Shown: in pieces, positions 38,921 through 48,306 of the stretch
Numbering within the stretch: position 1 is the first letter of the stretch
How the letters are laid out: each line of letters starts with the position of its first letter
DNA from: Alteromonas sp. KUL42
GTDB lineage: Bacteria > Pseudomonadota > Gammaproteobacteria > Enterobacterales > Alteromonadaceae
Length of the DNA stretch: 64,000 nt
Reading direction: 5' to 3'
NCBI RefSeq assembly: GCF_006538325.1
Contig: NZ_BJKK01000004.1
Location: 1-64,000, forward strand
Made by a program: the position numbers and the translations under genes
Notes under the pieces: generated by a model
What the model was told of the DNA's origin: nothing
The model's database searches: none
Seen by the model: the letters and a program-made list of their open reading frames with translations, nothing else

Positions 38921-39679
38921 ATGTACGTGATTATTATCATCTTGATAGTTGTATTGCTCATAGCGGCAATATTTATCAATGCCATTCAGCAACATCGTCA
39001 AAAACAAGAGGCTGAGAGGCGTGCAGAGCTAGCGAAACAACGCACTATTGTTGATGAAACAGAAATGGTTTTATCTGCAAGCTCAAACATGCCTATATCT
39101 TCTAGAATAGTGGGTATTCTTCATAACCGCGTGTTAAACGCATTAAAAATAATGAATGAACTCTCAAGCACTCACGAACTAAAGCAACGCATTTCTAGTA
39201 CTGAAGAAGCCGCTAGAACAGCGTTGTCTGAAAATTCTCCCGCCCTTCACGAATTTTCTTTACCCGACAACGACAAAATCATTATTCAGTATATTCAGGC
39301 CGTTAAAAAACTACGGGTAATTTTGCGCGCAGAGCACAGCAAAGGCCAAATTGATTCAAAGGTTTTTCTGGATGAAGATAAAAGCTTAGAGCGGCTACAG
39401 CTTAAAGTAAACGTCGAGACATTGGTTAAACGCGGCCGTGCAGCATTGCAAACCAATATGCTTGGTTCTGCTCGTCAATATTTTGAAAAGGCAAAACACG
39501 CACTAGAGAATCAAAATCCACCAGACGAATATTCTACCTCTCGGTTAGCGTCGTTGAATGAATGGCTGTATGAAATTCAAAGTAACTTGAAGAGTGTAAA
39601 TGAAAAAGACCGAGCAAAACGTCAAGAAGAGGAGCGAAATGAATTGGATGAATTGTTTGCACCGAAGAAGAAGTGGTAA
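38921..39679 (+). CDS. Membrane-anchored helical protein with a TPR-like C-terminal region
   Basis: A 252-residue protein with one N-terminal membrane helix (about 3-22, IIIILIVVLLIAAIFINAI), then a charged helical stretch, and a TPR-like repeat near 170-205 (VKRGRAALQTNMLGSARQYFEKAKHALE). It ends with a K/E-rich tail. No named family is recognised. It follows the sensorless kinase in the same direction and may be its partner; this is inference only. Confidence 0.75.
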   Translation: MYVIIIILIVVLLIAAIFINAIQQHRQKQEAERRAELAKQRTIVDETEMVLSASSNMPISSRIVGILHNRVLNALKIMNELSSTHELKQRISSTEEAARTALSENSPALHEFSLPDNDKIIIQYIQAVKKLRVILRAEHSKGQIDSKVFLDEDKSLERLQLKVNVETLVKRGRAALQTNMLGSARQYFEKAKHALENQNPPDEYSTSRLASLNEWLYEIQSNLKSVNEKDRAKRQEEERNELDELFAPKKKW

Positions 39680-39715
39680 CCTTACATGTTACTGAATCTA
39701 GTCTAGTAAAACACT

Positions 39716-40537
39716 ATGGTTACTATGCAAAGGAAATGCTCTTATAAGGTTATAGCGCTCTCACTATTCATAGGTAATTTTACCACACATTCGCTTGCCA
39801 GTAGTTTGGCATCTTCACACCAAAGTTGTAATGAAGTCGTTGTATCAGCTCACCCAGACTACGCTCCTTTCCATTGGGTTGATGACGGACGTTTTACAGG
39901 TGCGTCCATCGATATTACAGGCAGTATTTTAACGGGAATGGGTGTACCTTGGCGCGCCGAATATGTAGGCCCTTGGAAACGCGTTTTGCAAAAAGCCTAT
40001 AGCGGTGAAGTAGACCTTATCCCCGCTCTCAAAAAAACCACAGAGCGAGAGCAGTTTCTAAATTATACAAACTCCCATTTTTACAATAACCCAATTGCTA
40101 TCTACGGAAGAGCAACATCAGAGTTAAGGGATGTTAAAAACTTAGAAGACTTGAATGGTCGAGTTGGCGCTGTAAATGCGGGCGACAGCCATGGTGAGAA
40201 AGTTGACGCGTACCTCTCTGTCCAAAATGTTATGCAGGTAAAAGGGATTGCACAAATTTTCGAAATGCTAAAAATGGGCCGTATTGATTATTTTGTGATA
40301 GGAAAACAAACCGCTGAAAGCTACTTAAAAAATGAAGGGCTCAAAACTCACTTTGAAATTATCCTAGAAATTGACAACGCAGTAGTACACCACGCTTTTA
40401 GTAAACGTTCATCTTGTCTTTATCTAAAAGACGAATTTGATAAAAGGCTTGAGCAAATGGTTATCAGTGGTGAAGTAGAAAATGCTATTAACATCTATAA
40501 AGAAAGATGGTTTAACAGACGTCTATTAGTGGAATAG
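39716..40537 (+). CDS. Periplasmic substrate-binding protein, amino acid ABC type (SBP_bac_3)
   Basis: A 273-residue exported protein with a signal peptide (to about 30-35) and a binding-protein fold: VVVSAHPDYAPFHWVDDGRFTGASIDITGSIL, then a second lobe (LEDLNGRVGAVNAGDSHGEK). No permease or ATPase is adjacent. Such solitary proteins are common in Alteromonadales and may act with other transporters or as receptors. Start at either 39716 or the ATG at 39725; no ribosome site decides it. Confidence 0.8.
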   Translation: MVTMQRKCSYKVIALSLFIGNFTTHSLASSLASSHQSCNEVVVSAHPDYAPFHWVDDGRFTGASIDITGSILTGMGVPWRAEYVGPWKRVLQKAYSGEVDLIPALKKTTEREQFLNYTNSHFYNNPIAIYGRATSELRDVKNLEDLNGRVGAVNAGDSHGEKVDAYLSVQNVMQVKGIAQIFEMLKMGRIDYFVIGKQTAESYLKNEGLKTHFEIILEIDNAVVHHAFSKRSSCLYLKDEFDKRLEQMVISGEVENAINIYKERWFNRRLLVE

Positions 40538-40548
40538 TAAACTTAATA

Positions 40549-41442
40549 TCAGACCTGACTTGCATAATGTTCAACGGCAATATCCCACAATAACTGCGCA
40601 GATACCGATAGCCCTCGTCTAGCATTGCGAATAAGACCAATATTTTTAATCAGAGGTGCATTTTCAATCCGCTTCACTGAAAGGCCCAGGTTTTCCATTT
40701 GTATTTGACAAATAGAAGGCATTATGGAAATGCCTAATCCGTGTTGAATAAGCTTCCCAAGTGTTGATAGTTGGCCCGTTTCTGCAACAATTATAGGTTC
40801 ACCAAACTCGGATAAAGCAGTCTGCGTCCACTGCCTTACCGCAGAGCCTCTATTCATCATAACAAGGGGTTGCGCAATACACTCTTGCCAACTCGGTTTT
40901 TCATTTAATAACAACGCTTGTTTGGCATTGGCAACAACAACAAATTGGTCGGCAAACAAACGCTGAAAAATAAGCCCATCTTTCCTTTCTGGTTCAAATG
41001 AAAAGCCCAGCTCGCAGCGCCCTGTAGTCACTTCATGGATAACATGTTCCATAACGATATCTACCACGCGAATATTCACATTAGGCGCCGCATCGTGGAA
41101 TTTACTTAATATAGTAGGTAAATGTGATTCAGCAAATGATGGCATGGCGCATACTGTTAACTGCCCTTTCGCCATTGCGAATAAATTTTGCATATCAGAG
41201 AAAGTATTATCCCAATCACGCATCAAACGCAGTGCGTTTGGAAACAGCACCTCGCCTTCAGGGGTTAAACTTACGTTTCGCGTATTTCTTTCAAATAATC
41301 GGCCTCCGAGTTGCTGTTCCAATTTCTTAATAGCGGAAGACAGCGCTGGCTGTGTTAAATGCAAATTTACTGCAGCTTCGGCAAACGTTGATGACTTTGC
41401 CACTTCTAAAAACGCGCGTAATTGTCGGTATGATATATCCAT
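40549..41442 (-). CDS. LysR-type transcriptional regulator, divergent from scoAB
   Basis: A 297-residue regulator with an N-terminal winged helix (MDISYRQLRAFLEVAKSSTFAEAAVNLHLTQPALSSAIKKLEQQLGG) and the usual two-lobed effector domain. It is transcribed away from the CoA-transferase genes with a 104-base gap that holds an inverted repeat, a typical arrangement for a LysR regulator of its neighbour. The effector is unknown; a short keto acid is a reasonable guess. Confidence 0.9.
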   Translation of the reverse strand: MDISYRQLRAFLEVAKSSTFAEAAVNLHLTQPALSSAIKKLEQQLGGRLFERNTRNVSLTPEGEVLFPNALRLMRDWDNTFSDMQNLFAMAKGQLTVCAMPSFAESHLPTILSKFHDAAPNVNIRVVDIVMEHVIHEVTTGRCELGFSFEPERKDGLIFQRLFADQFVVVANAKQALLLNEKPSWQECIAQPLVMMNRGSAVRQWTQTALSEFGEPIIVAETGQLSTLGKLIQHGLGISIMPSICQIQMENLGLSVKRIENAPLIKNIGLIRNARRGLSVSAQLLWDIAVEHYASQV

Positions 41443-41445
41443 AAC

Positions 41446-41470
41446 TATTAATTAAAATAATTTATTAATA
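41446..41470. promoter_or_regulatory. Inverted repeat in the LysR/scoA gap, possible operator
   Basis: TATTAAT (41446-41452) and ATTAATA (41464-41470) form a perfect inverted repeat with an 11-base spacer. It starts 4 bases upstream of the LysR start codon and about 77-101 bases upstream of scoA, matching the usual T-N11-A site of a self-regulating LysR protein. The sequence is A+T-rich, so chance cannot be ruled out. Confidence 0.4.
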
Positions 41471-41546
41471 CTAAGATAAATTCGATTTTACATAAACGCT
41501 CACAATGTTGATACTTATTATTAACAATTAATGCTGGAGAATATTG

Positions 41547-42254
41547 ATGGCAGGTTTTAATAAAGTTGTGGCGTCATATGATGAGGCCATGGCAGGACTT
41601 GAAAGTGGTATGACGGTAATCGCAGGTGGCTTTGGCTTATGCGGTATTCCAGAAGGGCTTATTGCTCAAATCAAACGAATGGGTGTAAGCGGCCTAACTG
41701 TTGTGTCAAACAACTGTGGTGTTGATGGATTTGGCCTAGGCGTTTTGCTTGAAGATAAACAAATAGCAAAAATGATTTCTTCTTATGTGGGTGAAAATGC
41801 GCTTTTCGAAACACAACTTTTAAACGGCGAGTTAGAAGTCGAGCTAACACCACAAGGGACACTCGCCGAAAAGATGCGTGCTGGTGGTGCGGGTATTCCT
41901 GCATTCTACACAGCAACGGGTTATGGTACCCCTGTTGGCGAAGGCAAAGAAGTTAAAGAGTTTAATGGCAGACCACATATTTTAGAACACGCCATAACAG
42001 GTGATTTTGCCATCGTAAAAGCATGGAAAGCCGATACGTACGGCAACTGTGTTTATCGTCATACCGCACAGAACTTCAACCCTATGGCTGCTACCGCTGG
42101 TAAAATTACTGTGGTTGAAGCTGAAGAAATTGTTGAACCTGGCACATTATCACCCAGTGAAATTCACACCCCGGGTATATACGTTAATCGCGTAATTCAA
42201 GGTACTTTTGAAAAACGTATTGAACGTCGCGTAGTCACTAAGGAGTCAATCTAA
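41547..42254 (+). CDS. scoA: 3-oxoacid CoA-transferase subunit A
   Basis: A 235-residue subunit of succinyl-CoA:3-oxoacid CoA-transferase, used in acetoacetate and keto acid breakdown. Family text: [37 protein letters not shown], and [20 protein letters not shown]. The start is the ATG at 41547 with GGAG seven bases upstream. Its stop overlaps the scoB start by one base (TAATG). A LysR regulator is divergent. Confidence 0.94.
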   Translation: MAGFNKVVASYDEAMAGLESGMTVIAGGFGLCGIPEGLIAQIKRMGVSGLTVVSNNCGVDGFGLGVLLEDKQIAKMISSYVGENALFETQLLNGELEVELTPQGTLAEKMRAGGAGIPAFYTATGYGTPVGEGKEVKEFNGRPHILEHAITGDFAIVKAWKADTYGNCVYRHTAQNFNPMAATAGKITVVEAEEIVEPGTLSPSEIHTPGIYVNRVIQGTFEKRIERRVVTKESI

Positions 42255-42907
42255 TGCTAACGAGAGAACAAATAGCAATGCGCGTCGCGCAAGAATTCAA
42301 AGATGGTGACTATGTTAATTTAGGGATAGGCATCCCTACCCTCGCCGCTAACTATGTACCTGAAGATATAAGTGTGATGCTGCAATCCGAAAACGGTTTA
42401 CTTGGCATGGGTCGTTATCCTACTGAAGACGAAGTAGACGCAGACATGATTAATGCGGGTAAAGAGACGGTTACTGCAATCACAGGTGCCTCAATCTTCA
42501 GCAGTGCAGAAAGCTTTGCCATGATCCGAGGCGGTCATGTGGACTTTACAGTATTAGGGGCCTTCGAAGTCGATGTGTCGGGCAATATTGCGTCGTGGAT
42601 GATCCCAGGTAAGCTTATCAAGGGAATGGGTGGCGCAATGGATTTGGTGGCAGGTGCTAAAAATATTATAGTTACCATGACCCATACCGATAAACACGGC
42701 AATTCTAAATTACTTCCAGAGTGTACGCTACCTCTTACTGGTGTTAACTGTATTACACGTATCATCACCGACCTAGCCGTTTTAAGTGTAGAGGATGGCG
42801 CATTCGTGCTACAAGAGCGTGCTCCAGGGGTAAGTATTGATGAGATTGTTGCAAAGACAGCAGGTAAACTAATTGTTCCTGACAATGTCGTAGAAATGAA
42901 GCTTTAG
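42254..42907 (+). CDS. scoB: 3-oxoacid CoA-transferase subunit B
   Basis: A 217-residue partner subunit. It carries the catalytic glutamate in QSENGLLGMGRYP and the conserved FAMIRGGHVDFTVLGAFEVD and GMGGAMDLVAGAKNIIVTM. Translationally coupled to scoA and followed by a terminator. Together they likely make acetoacetyl-CoA with succinyl-CoA as donor. Confidence 0.95.
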   Translation: MLTREQIAMRVAQEFKDGDYVNLGIGIPTLAANYVPEDISVMLQSENGLLGMGRYPTEDEVDADMINAGKETVTAITGASIFSSAESFAMIRGGHVDFTVLGAFEVDVSGNIASWMIPGKLIKGMGGAMDLVAGAKNIIVTMTHTDKHGNSKLLPECTLPLTGVNCITRIITDLAVLSVEDGAFVLQERAPGVSIDEIVAKTAGKLIVPDNVVEMKL

Positions 42908-42935
42908 GCTTTTATCTAGGTTAAGCCTATTATTT

Positions 42936-42965
42936 AGAGGGCATATCATGCCCTCTTCTTTCTTT
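42936..42965 (+). terminator. Rho-independent terminator after scoAB
   Basis: A 9-bp stem (AGAGGGCAT / ATGCCCTCT, loop of 3) followed by a T-rich tail interrupted by C. It lies 28 bases after the scoB stop. Confidence 0.85.
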
Positions 42966-42985
42966 ATGTCTATCATTAAGAGATA

Positions 42986-44368
42986 ATGCGCGGATATTAT
43001 TCTTTGAGAGGCATACCTTTGCTAGTTACCGATTTACCTGTTCACCATAAAATAATAGCTAAGCTTGAAAATAAGAACATTTCAACGCTTACCGAGATTC
43101 AAGAACGCACTATGTTACCTGCAATTCAAGGTAAAGATATTATTGCGTCATCTAAAACAGGATCAGGTAAAACTTTTGCTTTTCTCGTGCCAGCAATTAA
43201 TCGTTTGATGTCTCAAAAAGCACTGAGCCGTCAAGATCCACGTGCGCTAATTCTTGCGCCAACACGCGAATTAGCAAAACAGGTATTTATTGAAGCTAAG
43301 TCTATGTGTGCGGGGTTAAATTTAACCTGCTCTCTTATTGTGGGCGGTGAAAATTACAATGATCAGGTCAAAGCTTTGCGACGAAATCCCCATATTATTG
43401 TTGGGACAGCCGGCCGTGTTGCTGATCACCTTCTAGACAAAAGTGTTTATTTAAATGGTTTAGAGTTGCTTATATTTGATGAAGCCGACCGCATGTTAGA
43501 CCTTGGCTTTGCTGCGCAACTCAAAATGATTAATTCATACGCTGATCACAGAAAACGCCAAACCATGCTATTTTCTGCCACCTTAGACAATATTGAACTT
43601 AACCACATGACCTCACAGCTTACCAATAGTGCTGTTCGCGTTGCTGTGGGAGACTCAACCGCGCAACACGGTGACATTGAGCAACAATGCTTCTTTGCAG
43701 ACAACGTCGACAACAAAGACAGTATCTTACGCTTTGAGCTAGCGAAGCGTGAGTACAATCAAGCAATCGTATTTACCGCTACCCGCGAAGACACCAACCG
43801 CATTGCTGATTGGTTAAATGAAGAAGGACTTGAAGCTATCGCTCTTCGCGGTGATTTACCGCAAAATCAGCGAGCTGCGATAATGAGTAGTTTCGCCCGT
43901 GGTCAACACAGTATTTTAGTAACGACTGATTTGGCTTCTCGCGGGTTAGATTTATCTAAAGTTGGTCTAGTCGTTAATTTCGATTTACCCAAAAATGCTG
44001 ATGAATACATTCACCGCATTGGTCGTACAGGTCGTGCTGGACAAAAGGGTGAAGCCTTTTCGCTTATTGGACCGCGCGACTGGAAGAGTTTCGAAGCACT
44101 TAAGCTTCACCTTCAATACGCCTTAGAGTGTGGGGCCCATGATGAATTTAGCGCAACCTTCTCGGGTTTCGCGCCTAAAAAGAAAAAAGCAGTACGCGAC
44201 AATACTAGTCAAAATAAATCTGCTAAAAAGAAAATGGCTAAACCTGCGGTGAAAAAACGGGTAAATACCATGATAGGCGAAGAGGTTGGCTTTGTGCCCA
44301 TTAAGCGAAAACCACGAGTACAAGAAGCTGACGCCCATCAAGCTGATGAAAATGATGACGACGAGTAA
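42986..44368 (+). CDS. DEAD-box RNA helicase
   Basis: A 460-residue helicase with the full motif set: Q motif (STLTEIQERT), SKTGSGKT, PTRELA, GTAGRV, DEAD, SAT, and HRIGRTGRAG. The basic/acidic tail (AKKKMAKPAVKKRVN..ENDDDE) suggests RNA contacts. It resembles the SrmB/RhlE group, without a firm assignment. Two starts are possible: ATG 42986 with a weak ribosome site, or TTG 43019 with GAGAGG seven bases upstream, which would begin LLVTDLPVHHK near the Q motif and may be the true one. Confidence 0.93.
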   Translation: MRGYYSLRGIPLLVTDLPVHHKIIAKLENKNISTLTEIQERTMLPAIQGKDIIASSKTGSGKTFAFLVPAINRLMSQKALSRQDPRALILAPTRELAKQVFIEAKSMCAGLNLTCSLIVGGENYNDQVKALRRNPHIIVGTAGRVADHLLDKSVYLNGLELLIFDEADRMLDLGFAAQLKMINSYADHRKRQTMLFSATLDNIELNHMTSQLTNSAVRVAVGDSTAQHGDIEQQCFFADNVDNKDSILRFELAKREYNQAIVFTATREDTNRIADWLNEEGLEAIALRGDLPQNQRAAIMSSFARGQHSILVTTDLASRGLDLSKVGLVVNFDLPKNADEYIHRIGRTGRAGQKGEAFSLIGPRDWKSFEALKLHLQYALECGAHDEFSATFSGFAPKKKKAVRDNTSQNKSAKKKMAKPAVKKRVNTMIGEEVGFVPIKRKPRVQEADAHQADENDDDE

Positions 44369-44413
44369 TTGGTGTGTAATTACTTTTTACGTTTACGCCT
44401 TGTACAAAACGAC

Positions 44414-44437
44414 AAAAGCGAGCATCAGCTCGCTTTT
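44414..44437. terminator. Bidirectional terminator between the helicase and EF-hand genes
   Basis: A perfect 10-bp stem (AAAAGCGAGC / GCTCGCTTTT, loop ATCA) with T-rich ends on both strands, between convergent genes. Confidence 0.88.
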
Positions 44438-44483
44438 GTTTATTTAATACCTACTATTTCGCACTTTTCTATAGAAAGAGCGT

Positions 44484-44726
44484 TTAGTATTCCCACCAGC
44501 ACTCTTGCCACCACTCTAGAAACTCTTCAAAGTCGATGTAACCGTCATCGTTACTGTCGATAAGTTTGAACCCTTCTTGCACATGGCTCGCTTTCGTTTT
44601 AGGCGAAATAATAGTAAGAAGTTCAATAAACTCAGGCAAATCTATTTGACCATTTCCGTCGCGGTCAAAGAAGCTGAAATCTTTTTTGATTTCTTCAATT
44701 TTTGAATCTGAAAGTTGAGTACTCAC
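44484..44726 (-). CDS. Two-EF-hand calcium-binding protein
   Basis: An 80-residue calmodulin-like protein. Both loops are canonical: DRDGNGQIDLPE and DSNDDGYIDFEE, each with D at 1, 3 and 5, G at 6 and E at 12. It has no signal peptide, so it should be cytosolic. Start is GTG 44726 with AAGGAAAG upstream. The C-terminus is rich in W (WWQECWWEY). Role unknown; a calcium sensor or buffer is likely. Confidence 0.92.
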   Translation of the reverse strand: MSTQLSDSKIEEIKKDFSFFDRDGNGQIDLPEFIELLTIISPKTKASHVQEGFKLIDSNDDGYIDFEEFLEWWQECWWEY

Positions 44727-44786
44727 TCGCTTTCCTTATGTTCCAACTACATTTGCCTTGAGTTTAACGTCCTTCTTTGCCAGTGT

Positions 44787-45782
44787 CTACGCTTGATTTT
44801 CTTTTGCTTTTAGTGCTCTTTGGCGTTGTGCTTCTGCTTTTTCATGGCGCTTTTGTTCCATGGTAAGACGCGCTTCTGTACCTACGTGTTCCTGTTGACG
44901 CGCTTTGGCCAATTGAACCTGCTTTTCACGCTCTCTAAAGCGCGAGATTTGTTCTTCAGTATGGGTGCCATAACAATGAGGGCAGCTTACACCTGGTTCG
45001 TATTTATCGCTTTGCTTATCTTCAGCGGTTATCGGCAGACGACACGCATAGCATTGCTCGTAGTGACTTTGTTCTAAATCATGATTAACCGCTACGCGGT
45101 TATCAAACACAAAGCAGTCACCTTCCCATAAAGACTCTTCTTTTGGCACGTCTTCAAGATACTGCAAAATACCACCTTCTAAGTGATACACCTCTTCAAA
45201 GCCCTGCTCTTTCAAGTACGCCGTTGATTTTTCACAGCGGATCCCGCCGGTACAAAACATAGCTACTTTTTTGTGTTTAGTAGGGTCTAGTTCTTTAGAG
45301 ACGTATTCAGGAAATTCTCTGAACGTTTGTGTCTTCGGATCAATGGCATGTTTAAACGTACCAATTTCAATTTCATAACCGTTTCGTGTGTCAATTACCG
45401 TTACGTCTGGGTCACTTATCAACGCGTTCCAATCTTTTGGCTTAACGTATGTACCCACAGTTTTGCGAGGGTCTATTCCCTCTACACCCATAGTTACAAT
45501 TTCTTTTTTCAATTTAACTTTGGTGCGATAAAACGGCTGCTCTGCGTGAAGCGATTCTTTATATGAAATGGGGTTTATGCGTACATCACTGTTAAGGTAG
45601 CTTAATAAGGCATCAATGCCTTCTCGCGTACCCGACACGGTACCGTTGATACCTTCGTGAGCCAAAAGTAACGTACCTTTAATGCCGTTTGCTTCCATTG
45701 CTTCAAGTAGCGGTTGGCGCATTTCTTTGAAATTTTCAAGCGCGACGAACTTATACATCGCACATACAATATATTTAGACAT
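44787..45782 (-). CDS. trhO: tRNA uridine(34) hydroxylase TrhO
   Basis: A 331-residue rhodanese-like protein (YceA family) that hydroxylates U34 of tRNA with oxygen, toward 5-methoxyuridine. It has the N-terminal acylphosphatase-like part ([35 protein letters not shown]) and the rhodanese domain with C177 and C183 in [11 protein letters not shown]-terminal cysteine pair set (CYACRLP, SCPHC) suggests zinc, followed by a charged tail. The EF-hand gene is 60 bases downstream. Confidence 0.95.
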   Translation of the reverse strand: MSKYIVCAMYKFVALENFKEMRQPLLEAMEANGIKGTLLLAHEGINGTVSGTREGIDALLSYLNSDVRINPISYKESLHAEQPFYRTKVKLKKEIVTMGVEGIDPRKTVGTYVKPKDWNALISDPDVTVIDTRNGYEIEIGTFKHAIDPKTQTFREFPEYVSKELDPTKHKKVAMFCTGGIRCEKSTAYLKEQGFEEVYHLEGGILQYLEDVPKEESLWEGDCFVFDNRVAVNHDLEQSHYEQCYACRLPITAEDKQSDKYEPGVSCPHCYGTHTEEQISRFREREKQVQLAKARQQEHVGTEARLTMEQKRHEKAEAQRQRALKAKENQA

Positions 45783-45977
45783 AGTTTTTAACCTTTGCTG
45801 ATTGGAACGTAAGACCAGTGCAAAAATGCGGCGCGCAATATAGCAAAATCAAGCCTTTAAATCTAGCAAGTTTAAGGATTACGGCTTTTCGTAAGCTTAG
45901 CTTTTGGTATTTAACAGTTTTTGACGGGAAGGAATACCCAAAAATACATAGCGAACAGATAAATCAAAAGTGATCAA

Positions 45978-46508
45978 TCAGGCAAAAATGGATTCAGTGG
46001 CCTGCTGCTTGGAAGCATTTGCGCTTGAATACGGGGTGTCAGAATTAGAAATAATGTCATATAACAGCGTATTATCTTCTTGTATTACATTGTTATAAAG
46101 GTTCTTGATTCGCTTTTGCGCGCCTAACGTACAGTTGTTTATCACATCATCTGGTAGCCGGTTTTTATCGTCAGTTTGAGCTAACGGTTGGGGGTACATA
46201 GCTTGATACAAACGCGCAGTGTCTATATCGCTACTCATCAATTGCGACAGCACATACATTGCGTTCCAGTCGCTCTCTGAGGCCTGTAGTCTCGGCCTGC
46301 GATAATGGTTTAAGCTGTCTAACTCTGACTGTTGCGTCTTTTCATGTTTAGGGCTTTCTATGCGGAAAGGGTCTGCAAGCCCATGCTCAAACATCGCCAT
46401 ATATAATGAAAACAAAGCGCCTTTCGTTGACGCATTCGCAAGAATACCGCTTGACTCCCATGTGATACTGGGGTCTATTGGACGCACTGTGTCTTGGTTA
46501 TCCACCAT
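45978..46508 (-). CDS. Hypothetical protein, possibly VC2046/SO_2500 family
   Basis: A 176-residue soluble protein starting MVDNQDTVRPIDPSITWESS. It is mostly helical in its middle (SKGALFSLYMAMFEHGLADPF, SDWNAMYVLSQLMSSDIDTARLY). It recalls the gammaproteobacterial VC2046/SO_2500 proteins of about 170 residues, but I am not sure. No motif gives a function. It is transcribed alone, divergent from the response regulator gene. Confidence 0.75.
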   Translation of the reverse strand: MVDNQDTVRPIDPSITWESSGILANASTKGALFSLYMAMFEHGLADPFRIESPKHEKTQQSELDSLNHYRRPRLQASESDWNAMYVLSQLMSSDIDTARLYQAMYPQPLAQTDDKNRLPDDVINNCTLGAQKRIKNLYNNVIQEDNTLLYDIISNSDTPYSSANASKQQATESIFA

Positions 46509-46651
46509 TGGCTCAATTTATACTCGAAAAGGAAGTTTCAATTTCATACTTTTGTTTTCGGCAAGATAATGTTTTTCTTGAGCTTATTATTGCTCTAACA
46601 GGCATTATCGATAATGATATGCGTTAAGCTTTGCCCGCTCATGGACTAGAC

Positions 46652-48292
46652 ATGCAATTCAGTAATAAACAAGTGCTAATAGTAGAAGACCAACGTCCCT
46701 TCTTACTACTGTTGAAAGGACTACTGCATTCTATGGGTGTTAATGACATAGTGACTAAATCCTCTGCAGAACAGGCTGTGTCATTATGTAGAAAGCACAA
46801 ATTTGATATCGTTGTATGTGACCTACATCTAGGTGCCAACAACAAAAACGGTTATGAACTTGTTGAAGAGCTGCGCACACGTAAATTAATTGCCCCCACC
46901 ACAGTCTTTATCTTAATAAGCGCAGACAGCGCTCGCCCGATTGTATTAGGGTCTATCGACAGACGGCCCGATGATTTTTTGGTTAAACCGTTTTCTCAAA
47001 TACAATTAAAGTCTCGAATAGTCAGAGCATGGCAAAAGCGGCAATTCATGCAAGAAGCAAACAAACTGCTCGAGCAAAACGATGTAAATGGTGCTATTGA
47101 TAAAATTGAAGAGTTGTTGGGTTCTCCTTCACATTACAAAGGACAATGTGAACAGTTATTGGTCGAACTCTATTGGCGCGACAACCAACCTGAAAAAGCA
47201 CTCGATGTACTTAGCGAATACATTAATGGTAAACCTGTGTTATGGGCACAGATCGCACTTGGTAAAACTTACCTTCAATTAAAAGAGTATGAAAAAGCAA
47301 TTTCTGTGGCGAAGCGCACACTTAAAAAGAATAGATTTAGTGCTGATGCCCACGATATTATCGCGCAAGCCACTCAAGCCCAAGGGCAAGGTGAAACAGC
47401 CCTAGAAGCCATCAAGGAAGCTATCAAACTTTCGCCGTTTTCACTGCCGCGCCATTTTAATGCCTGTGATATTGCGCGTGCAAACCAAGACTTGGTTTTA
47501 GCCGCCAATTCAAGTCAAGCAATCTGGGACCTATCAAAGCGCTCAGTGAATCAAAGTAGTTTGCATTGGTGTGGCATTATACGCGCCATGTTAGATGTTG
47601 CAGAATTTTCTGAAGACAAACGACAACGCAATAAATACCAACAGGAGGCGTTGCTTACATTGCAACGAGGTAAATTTGATGACCATCTTTACCGAATCGA
47701 CAGAGACTTCGATGTCGATATCTTCGGCAAAATAGTCAACGCTCGGGTCAGTGCTATTGATGGAAAAATGATTGACGCCAAAAGACACTTGGTTGATTCG
47801 CAAATGGCTCTTGACGACAAATACCCAGAGCTCCCAACCGCATTTATTCCTGACAGTATCAATGTAATGTACAAATTAGGCGAATTTGATGATGCATTGG
47901 CACTAACTAAGGTACTCGACGAACGAAAAAATGAGCTAGACCCCAATAGTATTTCAATGCTAACAACCCAAGCCAGCAAAGCCCAGCAAAGCCTTGCGAG
48001 CTACCAACAATTTAACCGTGAAGGCATTCAACACTATCAACAAGAAGACTATAATCGTGCAAAAACCTCATTTACACTTGCCCAAGGCTTTGCGCCAGTT
48101 AACACTGGCGTGGCATTAAACTTACTTCAGTGCATTTTACAGATTGCAAAAATTGAAGAAAAAGTAGATATCAAGCTAATTAACGAATGCAAACGCTTGT
48201 TCAAGCAATTAGACGAAATGCACCTTAAAGCCCCCTACCAAGAAAAATACACAAACCTGCGAGATGAATTGGCTAAGTATGTCGGTTTTTAG
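46652..48292 (+). CDS. Response regulator with a long TPR-like C-terminal region
   Basis: A 546-residue protein. The receiver domain (1-125) has the acidic pair in VEDQRP, the phospho-aspartate D57 (VVCDLHLG) and K112 (LVKPFS). The rest is a set of TPR-like helical repeats (ELYWRDNQPEKALDVLSEY, KTYLQLKEYEKAISVAKRTL) and no DNA-binding domain. The ATG at 46652 is preferred to a TTG seven codons upstream. Such receivers signal by protein contacts. It converges with the P-loop gene across a 14-base gap. Confidence 0.88.
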   Translation: MQFSNKQVLIVEDQRPFLLLLKGLLHSMGVNDIVTKSSAEQAVSLCRKHKFDIVVCDLHLGANNKNGYELVEELRTRKLIAPTTVFILISADSARPIVLGSIDRRPDDFLVKPFSQIQLKSRIVRAWQKRQFMQEANKLLEQNDVNGAIDKIEELLGSPSHYKGQCEQLLVELYWRDNQPEKALDVLSEYINGKPVLWAQIALGKTYLQLKEYEKAISVAKRTLKKNRFSADAHDIIAQATQAQGQGETALEAIKEAIKLSPFSLPRHFNACDIARANQDLVLAANSSQAIWDLSKRSVNQSSLHWCGIIRAMLDVAEFSEDKRQRNKYQQEALLTLQRGKFDDHLYRIDRDFDVDIFGKIVNARVSAIDGKMIDAKRHLVDSQMALDDKYPELPTAFIPDSINVMYKLGEFDDALALTKVLDERKNELDPNSISMLTTQASKAQQSLASYQQFNREGIQHYQQEDYNRAKTSFTLAQGFAPVNTGVALNLLQCILQIAKIEEKVDIKLINECKRLFKQLDEMHLKAPYQEKYTNLRDELAKYVGF

Positions 48293-48306
48293 TTCCTTTG
48301 AGTCCT

